Shown one piece after another: positions 34,900-47,045 of a DNA stretch of 64,000 nt. Source of the DNA: Laetiporus sulphureus 93-53 (taxonomy: Eukaryota; Basidiomycota; Agaricomycetes; Polyporales; Laetiporaceae). Under the pieces are notes generated by a model. The model saw nothing but the letters and a program-made list of their open reading frames with translations, had not been told where the DNA came from and ran no database searches. A program made the translations under genes and the position numbers. The DNA lies in the NCBI RefSeq assembly GCF_001632365.1, contig NW_024468510.1:1492074-1556073 (forward strand), given 5' to 3'. How positions within the stretch are numbered: position 1 is the stretch's first letter; every line of letters starts with the position of its first letter.

Positions 34900-36325
34900 T
34901 CAACGTAGTCGAGGATGCAGGCCGACCATACGCTTTGGTAGAAGCTTGTTCTCATCCTCGTACTGTATGATTTCAGCTTCATGCGCTAATAGAACGTATT
35001 TCTTGAAGCTTGAGTGGCCGATTTCTTTGTAGATCCATGGAACCTCTGAGGCAAGTTGTGACGCCAGCTGCGTGTATAGTATGTACTCGCTCCCTTGCTG
35101 CAGCCGTGATCTCAGCGTCTCTACCATCGGCTGAAAAACGCGCGCATATTCTGGAGGTTCGGGTTCGGGTTCGGGTTCGGCAAGCATTTCAGCAATATCT
35201 GCTAATCCTGTATGAAGATACGCTTAATATGTTTCGAGGAGAAAAGATCGACATTTCTGCACCTTCGGGTCTAACCGTTGTAGGTTCGCTTTCGCTGGGA
35301 AGAGATGCATCAGGACGATAGCCACTGACAGAAGAGTATGGTGGGCTGACCCCAAGTCTGATTCGCCTGATTTCGCATGCGTATTAGTCACTTGCTCTTC
35401 TTCGGATGCGGCAACGACTCTAAATGTAGAAGGCCATTCTGACAACTTGGGCAGTGAAATAGATTGAACTGTTCAGCGCACAAGCAAATTTCGACTATGT
35501 CCGGGACAAACTGACCTCTTCAGAACTGGGAAGATTCGAAGCAGCTGCATGAATCTGCGACGCTTTCGGAACAATTTTGGGGGCTAGCTGTGTAAATGAA
35601 GAACTTCAACTCGAGAAAGACGCGCAAATGACATGAGAGTGTCACCTCAGGCAAGAATGCATCCGCCCAGGGGAGAAGAGCAGCGGTCTGCACCACCCTG
35701 AGCGTGTCGTGCGCGAATTTAGGAGCAATGACAATCATGGTGTACTGACGGAGCGACAGGGTAGATACCGCATATGCGAAGTCCTTGTCCCCTGAGATGA
35801 GAATAATGGTGCTGGGAGCCGGCTGGCCTAGGGCCCACTGAAACATATCCACTGAAAACATCATAGGTAAGGCGCTGCACACGTAGGTGCATATAGCTGG
35901 TTGTATTTTTACCTATCATTGCTTTGTCGGCAACATCTTTGTCACCATCGTGTGGACAATCGCAGATCGTGACGCCGCATCGACGTAGCATTGCCCTCTG
36001 TTCAGTAGATGCTGCCATACGATCGAGGTACGCGCGGAACGTCGTCACATTTCCGTGGCTTTTTGCATAGCGGCTTAGTGCATGCACTATGGAAGGACCG
36101 TCCTTGCCTGATGGCAGCGCACAATTCTCTGAACATAGTTCACGCTCCTGAATCAAACGTCGCTACTTCGAGCCAAGAAATGCTCACCGTAATCCCAGAA
36201 TATTGCAACCTTCTTCGGTGGCGCCTCGGGTTCTTCAACAGCAGTGCTTAGTCTTCTAGATATTACGGCGATATTGGGCTGCCTCCACCATCGTTGTGAG
36301 CCGTGAACTCTGCCATGAACGTGGT
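34900..36325 (-). CDS. NYN (PIN-like) ribonuclease domain protein with OST-HTH-like C-terminus, copy A
   Basis: Minus-strand multi-exon gene; the start codon is not resolved. The exon ending at 36188 gives VAIFWDY and splices to 36128 (ENCALPSGKDG), restoring the FWDYENC signature. Next come VTTFRAYLDRM, CGVTICDCPHDGDKDVADKA (exon ending 35913), VDMFQWALGQPA (from 35851), LISGDKDFAYAVSTL and IVIAPKFAHDTLRV. All acidic residues expected in an NYN metal site are present. The C-terminal block (SEVPWIYKEIGHSSFKKYVL, DENKLLPKRMVGLHPRLR) resembles an OST-HTH/LOTUS domain, as in MARF1-type RNases. A GGTTCG hexamer run at about 35156-35180 encodes Glu-Pro repeats between the domains. RNA decay or silencing-related function is inferred. 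Confidence 0.75.
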
Positions 36326-36732
36326 TGACGATGCCAAGAAGGCCGACCTTCAGCAGGTAGCATTATGAAAGTGGGCAAGCCACACCTAAGATATGGAGAT
36401 ACTGCAGCAGCCCGGAAGTGGAGTCTGAAGATGGGCAACATTTGGGGGAGGTGAAGTCTGGTGAAGTCGGTGGCTTGCGATCACATGCGGATGAGATTAC
36501 ACACGTCCACTCGAGCCTTTTGAGTGTACTTCAGAAATATAAGACATGCGAACTGCATAGGGCATATTCAATGGGGTGGTGATACTATGCTATTTCTCAA
36601 TACCGCATGACCGTACTTCTAGATCATTCATCCCGCAGCCGTCAAATCACCTCGATCTCCGGGACGTACTGGATTATTGGAGAAATGAATCTACAAGCAT
36701 GTTTCCAAGAAACCTTATGCACGGAAGTCACA

Positions 36733-38150
36733 TCATCGCAAACGAGGATGCAAACGTAAGTAGCGTTTCCCCATCAACTTGTTCACGTCATCATAGTCAA
36801 CGACCCTGGCTTGATGCGCCATGTGTATGTAGTTTTTGAAGCTGTCGACGCCAGCCTGCTTGTATATATCGTTAATATCCGCTTTAAGTGCAGACGCAAC
36901 CCGTTGGAACCACGTGAATTGATCTCCCTGTGTGTGTTGTCGCAGGATCTGCACGAGGGGATTGAAGTAGTGTGGATATTGCTCTGACTGCAGAGAGTGT
37001 TCCGTATGTATGTTGGCTGAACTCTTTCAGCATCAAGTCTTTACTGAAAGGGACGGTACACACGGACCTGGGGAGTGCGATGTCGATACCGCGCCCACAT
37101 TGACAGGCGTGATTGTAGAGAGCGAGGCATGCTGTCCATCTGCTAGGAGCGTATTAAGAGGGTGGATAAACTGCGTAGGCTGATATGATAGCTGACTCGT
37201 TGATGAAGACGTTGATGGTAACTGATAAGCTTCTTTGAGAGGATCAAACAGGAGAGAAGTCAGTAATGTACCTACAAATTGTATGTTCTTTTCAAGCACA
37301 AGAGGGTTTTCCTGTGCATGGTTGGGACCATTCAGCCTGGAGGAATTCTGTTCAGAAGCATGTGCCTGCACGTTAGGCTCAACGCAATGCCCTGATCACG
37401 TTGCAATGTCCTTGCATACCTTCACGAATAAAGCATCCGTCCATTCTAATAACGCAGCACTTTGTACCGCTCTCAACTTCTCGTGCGCCGAAAGGGGAGC
37501 AAACACGACCATAGTGTAGCCGTTCAGCGACAATGTGGAGACTGCATCAGCATAGCTGCTGCCTGCTGTGATGACTATCATGACGTTAGAAGCATCAGCA
37601 GCTGGTCGGTCGAAGGTCCACCGGAACATGTCAGCTGTGCTCAAAGACATGTTTGATTATCCCTTCGAGATATGAGACTCATATTACGTACCGATCATGG
37701 AGCTATGAACAACTTGTTTCCTGCTATCACAAGCGCAATCGCATATAGTGATGCCGCCTCTGCGCATCATCGCACTCTTGGCGCTCAAAGGCACAAGTCG
37801 GCTGTATGCACGAAAGCTGGATACTACGCCCATACTTCTAGCATATTGCCCGAGCGCGCGTACAATGGACGCTCCTCCATTGCCTGAAGGTAATGGGCAA
37901 TCGTCTGGTACGAGGCGCGTTACCGTTCGGAATTGATTCACCGACTCTATTTGGCGCCCATATACCCACCATAGTCCCAGAACACAGCAACGTCCGCGAG
38001 TTTTGTTCGACTTGTATTTGCACTTGAAATATTTCTGTGCGGCAAAGAGGCAGCCTCGAATTTAGTAGCTTGGCACCGTGACCTGTCGCAGCCGATCAGC
38101 ACGACTTGTTGGCAGCCTAGCAAAAGTGCCCGACGTGAAAAGGAATGAAG
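36733..38150 (-). CDS. Degenerate NYN-domain protein, copy B
   Basis: Close paralogue of copy C and a diverged paralogue of copy A. DVAVFWDY splices to DDCPLPSGNGG, then VRALGQYARSMGVVSSFRAY, MMRRGGITICDCACDSRKQV, MFRWTFDRPAADASNVMIVI, TAGSSYADAVSTLSLNGYTM and the C-terminal YKQAGVDSFKNYIHMAHQAR ... KRYLRLHPRLR. The first NYN Asp (FWDY) is kept. The KDVADK motif of copy A is KQVVHS here, and SGDKDF is TAGSSY, so the metal-binding acids are missing. Reading frames remain open across the exons. The ATG that starts copy C is absent at the matching place, so copy B's start is unknown. It could be a pseudogene in progress or a non-catalytic RNA-binding protein. Confidence 0.6.
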
Positions 38151-38655
38151 AATGTAGGCTGTTGCTCACCTGTTGCACAACAGACTCGCTTCATGCCAGT
38201 GGGGCATTACTCCCTGCCAGACGCGCCGCGAATGGGTAACGATGCTCAACATCGGTGGTAAAAAGCAAGACGGACGCCACACGGCACGTCGGTGACGATC
38301 TTGCCTTATACCGACTCTGGCTGCTCGGATTACGACCGCCACTATATGTGTCTGTTAACGCTGTGGGCAATACAAATCCGAGCCTTTGTAAATGTTTCAT
38401 CGGCGATGAACACTAGATACAAGGACTGAAAACGACATCCGCGATCAGGTGAACAGGGCGCCTAAGTCTGCAGATATACTGTGCGCCACTGCTTGCTATA
38501 CGACGTGAAGGCTAGTAGTATCCAGGGATATTGCTAATACTGGTCTAGGTCTGAAACCTCTCGATGATCTCCTACACGGAACATATACATGCGATGACTA
38601 CCCGCATATACAATGGCCTCAACGGAGTGATCGCATATTAGCGGTAATTCAACGT

Positions 38656-38932
38656 TCAACGCTCGTCTCCAGGCATGCCCGTCATCTGCCACTCCAGCTG
38701 CGCATCCTCGAAGTACTTGCGCATGACCTGCGCATGCTTATCGGTCCGCGTTTTGAATCCTACATTATACATATTGGGCCCGGTCACGAAACCCTCCGTC
38801 CACGTCAGGGTTTTTGGGCTTGCCTGTCGTAGGATCCGTCGGGGCGTAGAAGTCCATGCTACAAACGAAACGAGACAGTGCGATGAACAGAGATGCTTCT
38901 GCAATGTAGCTGCCCTGGCAGAAGCGCCGTCC
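38656..38932 (-). pseudogene. P450 3'-end fragment (duplicated, truncated and frameshifted)
   Basis: This matches the last exon of the P450 at 41217-43380, from the heme loop (RRFCQG) to the C-terminus MPGDER. Upstream sequence is absent: homology stops at 38932, equivalent to 41513. Relative to the parent it has lost 20 bp near 38801 (parent sequence just after CCACGT at about 41367), which shifts the frame. It therefore cannot encode a P450. Confidence 0.85.
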
Positions 38933-38934
38933 GG

Positions 38935-41513
38935 TATGGAGATGTTGCAGCAGGCCGGAGATGGAGTCTGAGGATGGGCAACATTGGTCGGTGGCTCAGG
39001 TGCACAATCACATGCGGACGATCACGTCCACTCGAGCCTTTCGAGTGTGCGCCAAGTCATTCGCAACTGCACTACAAAAATATGGGACATGCGGGCTGCA
39101 TAAGGCATATTCAAAAGGGTGGTGATACTACGCTATTTCTCAACACCGCATGACTCGGACTGTACTCCTAGATCATTCATCCCGCAGTCGTCGAAACACC
39201 CCAATCTCCGGGGCGTATTGGATCATTGGAGAAATGAGTCTACAGGCATGTTTCCAAGGAACCTTATGCACGGAAGTCACATCATCGCAAACGAGGATGC
39301 AAACGTAAGTAGCGTTTCCCCATCAACTTATTCACGTCATCAATGATGACCCTGGCTTGATGCGCCATGTGTACGTAGTTTGTGAAGCTGTCGACGCCGG
39401 CCTGCTTGTATACATCGTTATTCTTCAAATCAACGTGAAGTGCAGACGCAACCTGTTGGAACCACATGAATTGATCTCCCTGTGTGTGTTGTCGCAGGAT
39501 CTGCACGAGGGGATTGAAGTAGTGTGGATATTGCTCTGACTGCAGAGAGTGTTCCGTATGTATGTTGGCTGAACTCTTTCAGCATCAAGTCTTTACTGAA
39601 AGGGACGGTACACACGGACCTGGGGGGTGCGATGTCGATACCGCGCCCACATTGACAGGCGTGATTGTAGAGAGCGAGGCATGCTGTCCATCTGCTAGGA
39701 GCATATTAAGAGGGTGGATAAACTGCGTAGGCTGATATGATAGCTGACTCGTTGATGAAAATGTTGATGATAACTGATAGACTCCTTTCAGAGGATCAAA
39801 TAGGAAAGAAGTCAGTAATACACGTACAAAGTGTATGTTCTTTCCAAGCACAAGAGGATTCTCCTGCTCATGGTTGGGACCATTCAGCCTGGAGGAATCC
39901 TGTTCCGAAGCATGCGCCTACACGCGAAGCTCAGTGCAATGCCCATAGTGCGTTGCAATGTTCTCATATACCTTCACGAATAAAGCATCTGTCCATTCTA
40001 ATAACGCAGCACTTTGTACCTCTCTCAACTTCTCGTGCGCCGAAAGGGGAGCAAACACGACCATGATGTAACCGCTGAGCGACAATGTGGAGATTGCATC
40101 AGCATAGCTGCTGCCTGCTGTAATGACTACCATGATGTTTGTAGCATCAGCAGCCGGCCGGTCGAAGGTCCACCGGAACATGTCAGCTGTGCTCAAAGAT
40201 GTATTCAGTTAACCGTTCGAGATATAAGACTCATACTACGTACCGATCATGGAGCTATGAACAACTGCTTTCTTATCATAAGCGCAATCGCATATAGTGA
40301 CGCCGCCTCTGCGCATCATCGCACTCTTGGCGCTCAAAGGCACGAGTCGACTGTATGCGCGAAAACTGGAGACAACGCCCATACTTCTAGCATATTGCCC
40401 GAGCGCACGTACAATGGACACTCCTCCTTCACCTGAAGATAATGGGCAATCCTCTGGTACGCCGAGGCGTGTTACACTGGCAGTTTGCAACTTATTCATC
40501 GACTCTGTTTGGCGCACATGTACTCACCATAGTCCCAGAAAACAGCAACGTCCGCGAGGTGTCTTCTACTTGTATTTCCACTTGAAATATTTCTGTGCGA
40601 TAGAGAGGCAGCCTTGAGACTTCTAGCTTGACACCGCAACCTGTCGCTGCCGATCAGAAGTTGGCAGCATAGCGAAAGTACCCGACGTGGAAAGGAATGA
40701 AAGAACATAGTTGTTTACCTGTTGCACAACAGAGTCACTTCACGGGGGACCACTCCTTGCCAGACGCGCCGTGAACGGGTAACCATGGTTAACATCATTG
40801 GTAAATATCAAGACCGTGACGGACTTCACACGAGTCCGACACGTCGGCGAAGATCTTGCTTTATATCGAAGGCTGCTCGGATCACGACCGCCACTATACG
40901 TGTACGTTAACGCTGTCACTGGGCACTCGCAAATCTGAGCCTTTGAAAATGTTTCATCGGCGATGAACACTAGATACTAGGACTGAAGACGACATCCGCG
41001 ATCAGGTGAACAGGGCGCCTAAGTCTGCAGATATACTATGCGCCACTGCTTGCTATGCGACGTGACTCAGGCTAGTAGTATCCAGAGATATTGCTAACAC
41101 TGGCCTAGGTCTGAAACCTCTCAATGATCTCCTACACAGGAACATATACATGCGATGACTACCCGCATAAACAATGAGCTCAACGGAGCGACCGCTTATC
41201 AGCGGAAATTCAACGTTCAACGCTCGTCTCCAGGCATGCCCATCATCTGCCACTCCAGCTGCGCATCCTCGAAGTATTTTCGCATGACCTGCGCATGCTT
41301 ATCGGTCCGCGGTTTGAATCCTACATCATACATTTTGGGCCCGGTCACGAAACCCTCGGTCCACGTGCCGGCTTCGTCATCGATGTCAGGGATTTTGGGC
41401 TTGCCTGTCGTAGGATCCGTCGGGGCGTAGAAGTCCATGCCCCAGACCAAGCGAGACAGTGCAATGAACAGAGATGCTTCTGCAATGTAGCTGCCCTGGC
41501 AGAAGCGCCGTCC
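38935..41513. repeat. Tandem segmental duplication, unit 2
   Basis: Second direct unit, containing NYN copy C. Its right end is the intact 3' end of the full-length P450, so this is the ancestral junction and unit 1 carries the novel one. Long stretches match unit 1 with only scattered substitutions. Confidence 0.85.
39282..40708 (-). CDS. Degenerate NYN-domain protein, copy C
   Basis: ATG at 40708 opens MFFHSFPRRVLSLCCQLLIG, leading to DVAVFWDY and, after an intron, EDCPLSSGEGG. Then MMRRGGVTICDCAYDKKAVV, ADMFRWTFDRPAADATNIMV, TAGSSYADAISTLSLSGYIM, a Ser/Thr-Gln linker and the OST-HTH-like end (YKQAGVDSFTNYVHMAHQAR, KRYLRLHPRLR). As in copy B, the second and third acidic NYN motifs are replaced (KAVVHS and TAGSSY in place of KDVADK and SGDKDF). 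A SEQYPHYFNPLVQILRQHTQ segment links the domains. It is the better preserved of the two duplicates, with a usable start codon. Nuclease activity looks unlikely; RNA binding through the C-terminal domain could persist. Confidence 0.65.
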
Positions 41514-43380
41514 CCAGCCGAAGACGAAACTATAAAACAAATTAAGCTTGGGCAGGGTCGGACGGAGGACGGCATACTCACTGGTCGCGGCCATTAGAAT
41601 CAGGCCCACTTGCCCAACGAGGTGATTTATCTTTCTCATAGTACCGCTCGGGGGTGAAGGCGGTCGGGTTGGGGAAGCGATCTGGATCCATATGAATCGC
41701 CCATACATTCCCGAACACAGTAGAGCCCTTTGGGATGAGGTACCCATCGTAGACATCATCTTCCTCAGCCTTGTGTGGTACTCCTGTTGTTATATCAAAA
41801 AAGTCAGAATAATGCTCGACAGCAACATGGCCGTGCTTACCCATGATGATGGCTGGACGGCGTCTGAAGGTTTCCTTCAAACAAGCAACGAAGTACGGCA
41901 ATCGATCCATATCATCAAAATCTGGCATGCGTTCCATGCCCACTAGGCTATCTATCTCCTCCCGTGCGCGTTCCAGGACATGGGGATAGGTGAGCATTAA
42001 CAGCACGAATGATTGCATTGTGCTCGCCGTCGTATCTGATCCCGCCTCGAGGATAGTAGCCCCTGTATATGCGATCATTTTGTCGCGCATCCAACCCTTG
42101 TCAGTTAGTCCGTTCCCGGGTGCGTTCTCGACACCAGCATCCATGCGTGCGCGAAGATACTGATTGATGAAACCGTGACGGTTGATGCCTTGCTCCGTGG
42201 CGGCCTTGCCTTCATCAAAATACTTGCCCCACAGATCCATTTCCCTTTTCAACAGCTTGTCATTGAGCGTGCGTTTGGAAAATGAACGACAAGAACTACC
42301 GACCATTGGTGCATCTTGCGACCCTCTATCCTCCAGGGAGCTAGGAAGTCAGGAAGTTTGCGTAGGATGGGGAACGCGTCCGCACTGTGAATCCGATGGC
42401 ATAGGCTTCAACATAAGGGAACGTAAGAACTTGCATACAACCGCTCACAAGTAGTTCCCGGGTTGCGCGACTTGGGTAAAGTTGACCATGACATCATATA
42501 TCTTGTGCCTGTTTCGATGTATATGTTTAGCGTAGGATGACTAATGATGTAGTATGCTACCCACAAATACGGATTATTATAGAGGTGATGAGCACGTTGA
42601 CCATATGCCACGTTGATTACTACACTAGTAGTCTGTTAAACCGATCAATGAGTCCCGAAATATTAAAAGACTAAGCGACTTCAACTCACAAAACGCCTGA
42701 TCACACCAAACCAATGGCGCTCTGGCACCTCGCCATTAGGACCTTGGTGATGTTTCTCTACGATGCTCTGGTCACCATGATTGAGCAGGTCGTACATGAA
42801 CGCCCGTGACTCTAGTTCTTGAATGCGACGGTATGCCTTCGAAGGAGTGAATCCTATTGCTGACTGCAGACTCTTGCGAACTGTCTATGGCGTCACATAT
42901 AGCAGGTCAATTGCATCCCTCCAGTATACAAAGCGTTAATCTCACCTTCCACTCCTTCGCGAAGGGTAGGAACACCATGCGCTGTCCATCACTCACTAAA
43001 TCCTGAGCGACATGAGGAGATGCCCGGCTGGAATAGTTGCTGCTACGCTTGACGAGAAGTTCATTCGCTGCCTCAGGCGTATTGAGCACGATGACATTCT
43101 GCGGCCCTAAGCGGAGATAAAATATATCTCCATGCTCCAAGGCCCATTGACGAAACTGACAAGGATTAAGTTTTAGTATGAGCACACAGGTGATCGATGC
43201 AACGGGACAGACCTGAGGATATGGCTTCAGAACATTCACTTGAAATATATTGCCAAAGAAAGGTATGCCTGACGGGCCGGGTGGTAGCTTGTGCCGTGCA
43301 GTCTTCCGACTGTTAAAGACGTAGAGCGCAACTGTGGTCGAAGCGATGAAGCCCAGCAGGACAACATCGATGGAAAACAT
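41217..43380 (-). CDS. Cytochrome P450 monooxygenase (O-methylsterigmatocystin-oxidoreductase-like clan)
   Basis: Multi-exon gene. The likely start is ATG 43380 (MFSIDVVLLGFIASTTVALY), an N-terminal membrane anchor followed by the Pro-rich hinge KLPPGPSGIPFFGN. Then GDIFYLRLGPQNVIVLNTPE, YSSRASPHVAQDLVSDGQRM, SVVINVAYGQRAH and AFPILRKLPDFLAPWR. The I-helix is ATILEAGSDTTAST, the ExxR motif KETFR, PERY, and the heme ligand is in FGWGRRFCQGSYIAEAS. All key motifs are present and exons appear to join, so the gene looks intact. This clan is expanded in basidiomycetes and oxidises xenobiotics or secondary metabolites; the substrate is unknown. Its 3' end was copied into the duplication unit to the left. 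Confidence 0.88.
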
Positions 43381-44486
43381 GTCTGGCGAATGGCAAACCA
43401 CCTCGAGAAACGCCAACTGCGTGTAATTCGCTGCATGTCTTTTATATTTCCTTGCAGTCTCTCTTGGTTCAGATCATGTGTGTGTTCTTCGGTGATGCGT
43501 GCTTGTATCTGATTCGACACAGTGGGACATTTGTGCTCCAATTGGATACCGGCTGCGGAAGAAGTTTCCATGTCTCGTTTGATTCCGGTCGTTCCGAGCT
43601 CAGTCATACGGTCGCCCTAAGCTGCATAGCACAAACCCTCTACAAGCTTCTAGGCGATGGGAGACTTGTGCCAATATACGGAATAAGGCGTCTGGACATG
43701 TCACCCCGTCTTTGTCATGGGTACATGATTTGTTAGCAGCCTAGCGGTACTTTGGCGTGATAGCGGAGAATGAGAAGGCAAAGGGTAGTGATCAGACTCC
43801 AAGGATGCGAATTTCGGTCCCCAAGCAGTAGAACGCCATGGGAAACCAAGAGATAGATGCACCTACGGGGACTCCATTTCAAATGTAGGCCGCAGGAGTT
43901 GCAAATGGAACACATCAGGTATGGAAGACCGAATCCTCGATATACCCGCAGCTTCAACGCAGTCGGTACACCGGACTCTCCCATCAACGCGATGAACCGC
44001 GTCATCTGCAACTATGGAACCCTGATACAGGACTACGACACATGTTAAACGCAACCTCAACTAGAATCCAAAGCAAGTCTAAGAACCTTTGTCAAGGTCC
44101 TCATCGGCGGTCAGACTCACTATCGTCTACCCCGCGTCACAATATTTAATATTGAATGGCGCCAATATTTGACAGTCGCTCTGATATCACCGCTAGCAAC
44201 GTCGGCCTGATTTGACCAAAACGGGGAGCTCGGGCTGTTAGCGTAGAACTTCGTGAACGATGTGTTTCAAAATTTCAAGCTCCAAGCTCAAGCGCTCAGC
44301 GCTCAAGGCTCAGTCTCTTTCGGAGATCAAAAGTGCGTTCCAGCCAGTCCACGCCATTGAACCAGGTCAACGACATATCCAGTATCAGCCAGCGCCGGAA
44401 CGCAATTCCTCATAATGCCCTGCAGAAGCCCCCACACCATACTGCTGGCTATAAGTCAACCGGTACTCAAGTACACGAGTGAACCA
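43381..44486. other. Intergenic region upstream of the P450
   Basis: About 1.1 kb. No ORF is supported; small open frames on both strands around 43733-44060 do not resemble known proteins. Short AT palindromes (AATATTTAATATT near 44150) and AGCGCT motifs near 44290 are present. Confidence 0.4.
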
Positions 44487-46457
44487 TCAATGAATTATGA
44501 CCTCCCCAACCTCGCCTACAATCCTTCTCTTCCGTCGCCCCGGCGGCGCACCCTTGACCTCGCCTTTGTGCTCTACCTCCATGTCCCTTATGTGCAGCCC
44601 CATCAGAACGTTCCCTAGCTCTCTCCCATCCTCATCACTCAAAAATGCCACAGCCAGGTCCCCAATTATCCTCAGCACCTGCCTCCCCGTATGCGACACG
44701 TTTCCCAGCGGTGGTATGACGCTGAAGTCCGAGAACGAGACGTGCTTTGCGCGTATCAGCGTCAGGAGCTTCGCTTGAACGATGACGGGCTCTGATTCGC
44801 CTTTATGAGAAGAAGATGCAGTATCTGGGGTAGTGTTTGGCTCGCGTCCGCCCTCCCGGCCGTGCTCGCTGTGCCAGGAGCTCACGACGCCTTGAAGTCG
44901 TGCAAAGTGGTCTGTCCATAGAGTGAACTGCTCAGAATTGAGCACGAGGATGTGTGGCGTGCATGCGTCGCGCGTGGCCTCTATGTTCGGTGCAGGACCC
45001 GGAGTGGGCAGTGGCTCAAGCCACGGGTCAAGCACAAGCGCGTGTGTTATCGGGAGTGCTTCCGGGTGAATGAAAGAGTCCCGAAATGCGAGAGAGGGTG
45101 GTGGATTCGACAGGATAGATAACTAAGGAGCTTATAAACAACAGCGAAGACTGAAGTGCATAGACATAAGACTCACCACGGTAGCTCCACCAAATGAATG
45201 CCCCACTACGTCCACATCTTCGCTAAACTGCATTCGGCCTGTCGTCCAGCTACTCCAGAATGGGCCATGCTTGAGAATCTCATGCGCGCTGCACCCGTGA
45301 ACAATGTGGACGTCACCCAGTAGCGGCATTTCTATATTGCGGGATAATGGGAAATGCGTTGTCATATACAGAAGGTCATCGCAAGACTGCGCCTACCAGC
45401 TTGTGGAGGTGGACGCGCATTCGTGAAGTCAGCGAAGCCTCTATATGCGAGATAGATTTCCATCCGTCGAAAGAGCAGCTGATCCTCTCGAAAAGCTATC
45501 TTTGCAGCTTCTTCCTTGAGTTCATACCTAGAGTAGAAGCCCGTGCGGTCTTAGTCAATCACCTGTTGGTGTTCTTCTGGCTTTAGGGCATACTTTACGT
45601 CCTCAGGATGCAGGTAGAATTTAACCTTAGGCTTGTAACCTTTATTCGCTGTTGATGCAAAGTGTGACATAACCACGGGGGCAGTACCATCTCGATGCTC
45701 CATAGCGAGGACGACCTTGCCTTGAGAAGCGAGACGGATGCAGAGGTGACTTCATAACGTGTCCGTGATAGCATAACATACGAGACGTCATACGGACGTA
45801 CCTGTATGTTGTTCGAGTACCACTAAGTCCATGGGAAAAGAACACAAGCGGCCATTGCGCGTGCGGATCTTCAGAACAAGAAGCACGGTCAAGGAGCGGC
45901 ACGTTAGGATATACGGGCAGCTAAGAGTCTCGTCAACGAAAGCATGTAATGACGGTGAGTGAAGCCGACCTTAAGACGAGAGGCCACGAAGCTCATAAAT
46001 ACTTCAGACATCCAGAAAGGAGATTTCGCAAAGTGTGCATATCCATGCATCGTCTCCCTGACCGGTCTATCGTACGACGTCTCAGATTCACGAAGCGACT
46101 CCGGCAGTTGTCTACTTACTTCGGGACCCACTCCATGGACTTCCTGAGCTTCTCTGGAGGTGTGCCATCTACACTTGGATTACTGATGTCTGCCGGGTAG
46201 AATGCGGTGAAGACGACCTCTTCAAGAAGCAATGCAGGTTCGCGTGTGACGTTTCCGCTCGGTCTTCGCAGTTTTCCTGAACCGATCACCTGAGGGTCAT
46301 TCAGCGGAATGGCGAATGTAGTCGCCCCGACTGGATATCGCCCTGCGATATCCGGGAGAGTGAACATGAGAGGCGAGCAGAGGAATATTGATCTGGATGA
46401 GCGTACCTTACCGGGGATCGGGAGGAATATGTAAGTGATATAGCTGACCAATAACAT
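44487..46457 (-). CDS. Platelet-activating factor acetylhydrolase-like esterase
   Basis: Multi-exon gene with short first exon 46457-46412. This splices to 46342 and restores FLPIPGRYPVGATTFAIPL, the conserved start of fungal PAF-AH proteins. Later blocks are VVFTAFYPADISNP, WPLVFFSHGLSGTRTTYRYV, VDVVGHSFGGATVVSL (nucleophile elbow GHSFG with the catalytic Ser) and KHVSFSDFSVIPP (the His/oxyanion region of the family). The C-terminus ends in a Pro/Gly/Arg-rich tail and VGEVIIH. The fold is alpha/beta hydrolase. PAF-AH enzymes remove short or oxidised sn-2 acyl chains from phospholipids. Middle exon boundaries were inferred from family order. Confidence 0.85.
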
Positions 46458-47045
46458 TACCCCACGGCTGTGTTAACTGCAGAGAGAGGTTTAAGCAGCT
46501 TATTAGTGTGGCGACTTGATTTATGACTTGTACAATCGCATGGCTAGCAGTCCTCGATTGCTGCACTCGATATTTTCACATCTTGCGCTACCAGGAGCAC
46601 AAAGAACAAGCTCAAGTCGACGACGGGGCGTCCCGATGACACGGCCGGATCACTGGTTGGCTGCATCTCGATCACGTGACAGTTGCGCCACGGCAGGTGG
46701 AGCCCCTGGCTTGGGTAGAGTCCAAATAACAGAGTCAGGACCAATGTGATTCATAAGAGGTACATAAATAAACTACACGATCCCCTTGAAACACTCATCC
46801 ATTTCCTGCCTGGTGCCGCGAAAAGTGACGGGTGCCTCCCGCGACAGTCGTACAATTTGGTCCGCAAGGCGCGTCAGCCAATCGTCAAGTGACGTATATG
46901 TCCTCCTTTGCGGGGACGGCGTGACATTCGTCCAAAGAATATCCGCTCTCTTGGTTCTTCGGTAACATTTCCTCTGATGATGAATTTCTCGTTGGGTATA
47001 AATCGATGTTCTTACAAGCAGGTCGCTTCAGATACGACGCTATGG
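46458..47045. other. Intergenic region
   Basis: 588 bp between the PAF-AH-like gene start and the hypothetical gene. No supported ORF. Confidence 0.4.

Larger units (their letters stand above)
36392..38932. repeat. Tandem segmental duplication, unit 1
   Basis: First of two direct ~2.54 kb units. It contains NYN copy B and a truncated P450 3' end. Unit 2 follows at 38935-41513. Anchors: NYN stops at 36733 and 39282, P450 stops at 38656 and 41217. The right-hand breakpoint falls in the P450 heme-binding loop. Confidence 0.85.

Noticed and set aside
35150..35187. Telomere-like GGTTCG repeat
   Set aside because: Four hexamers lie inside the NYN copy A coding frame and encode Glu-Pro repeats; not telomeric.
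43381..43416. Upstream start for the P450
   Set aside because: The open frame begins at a TTG; ATG 43380 directly precedes the membrane anchor.
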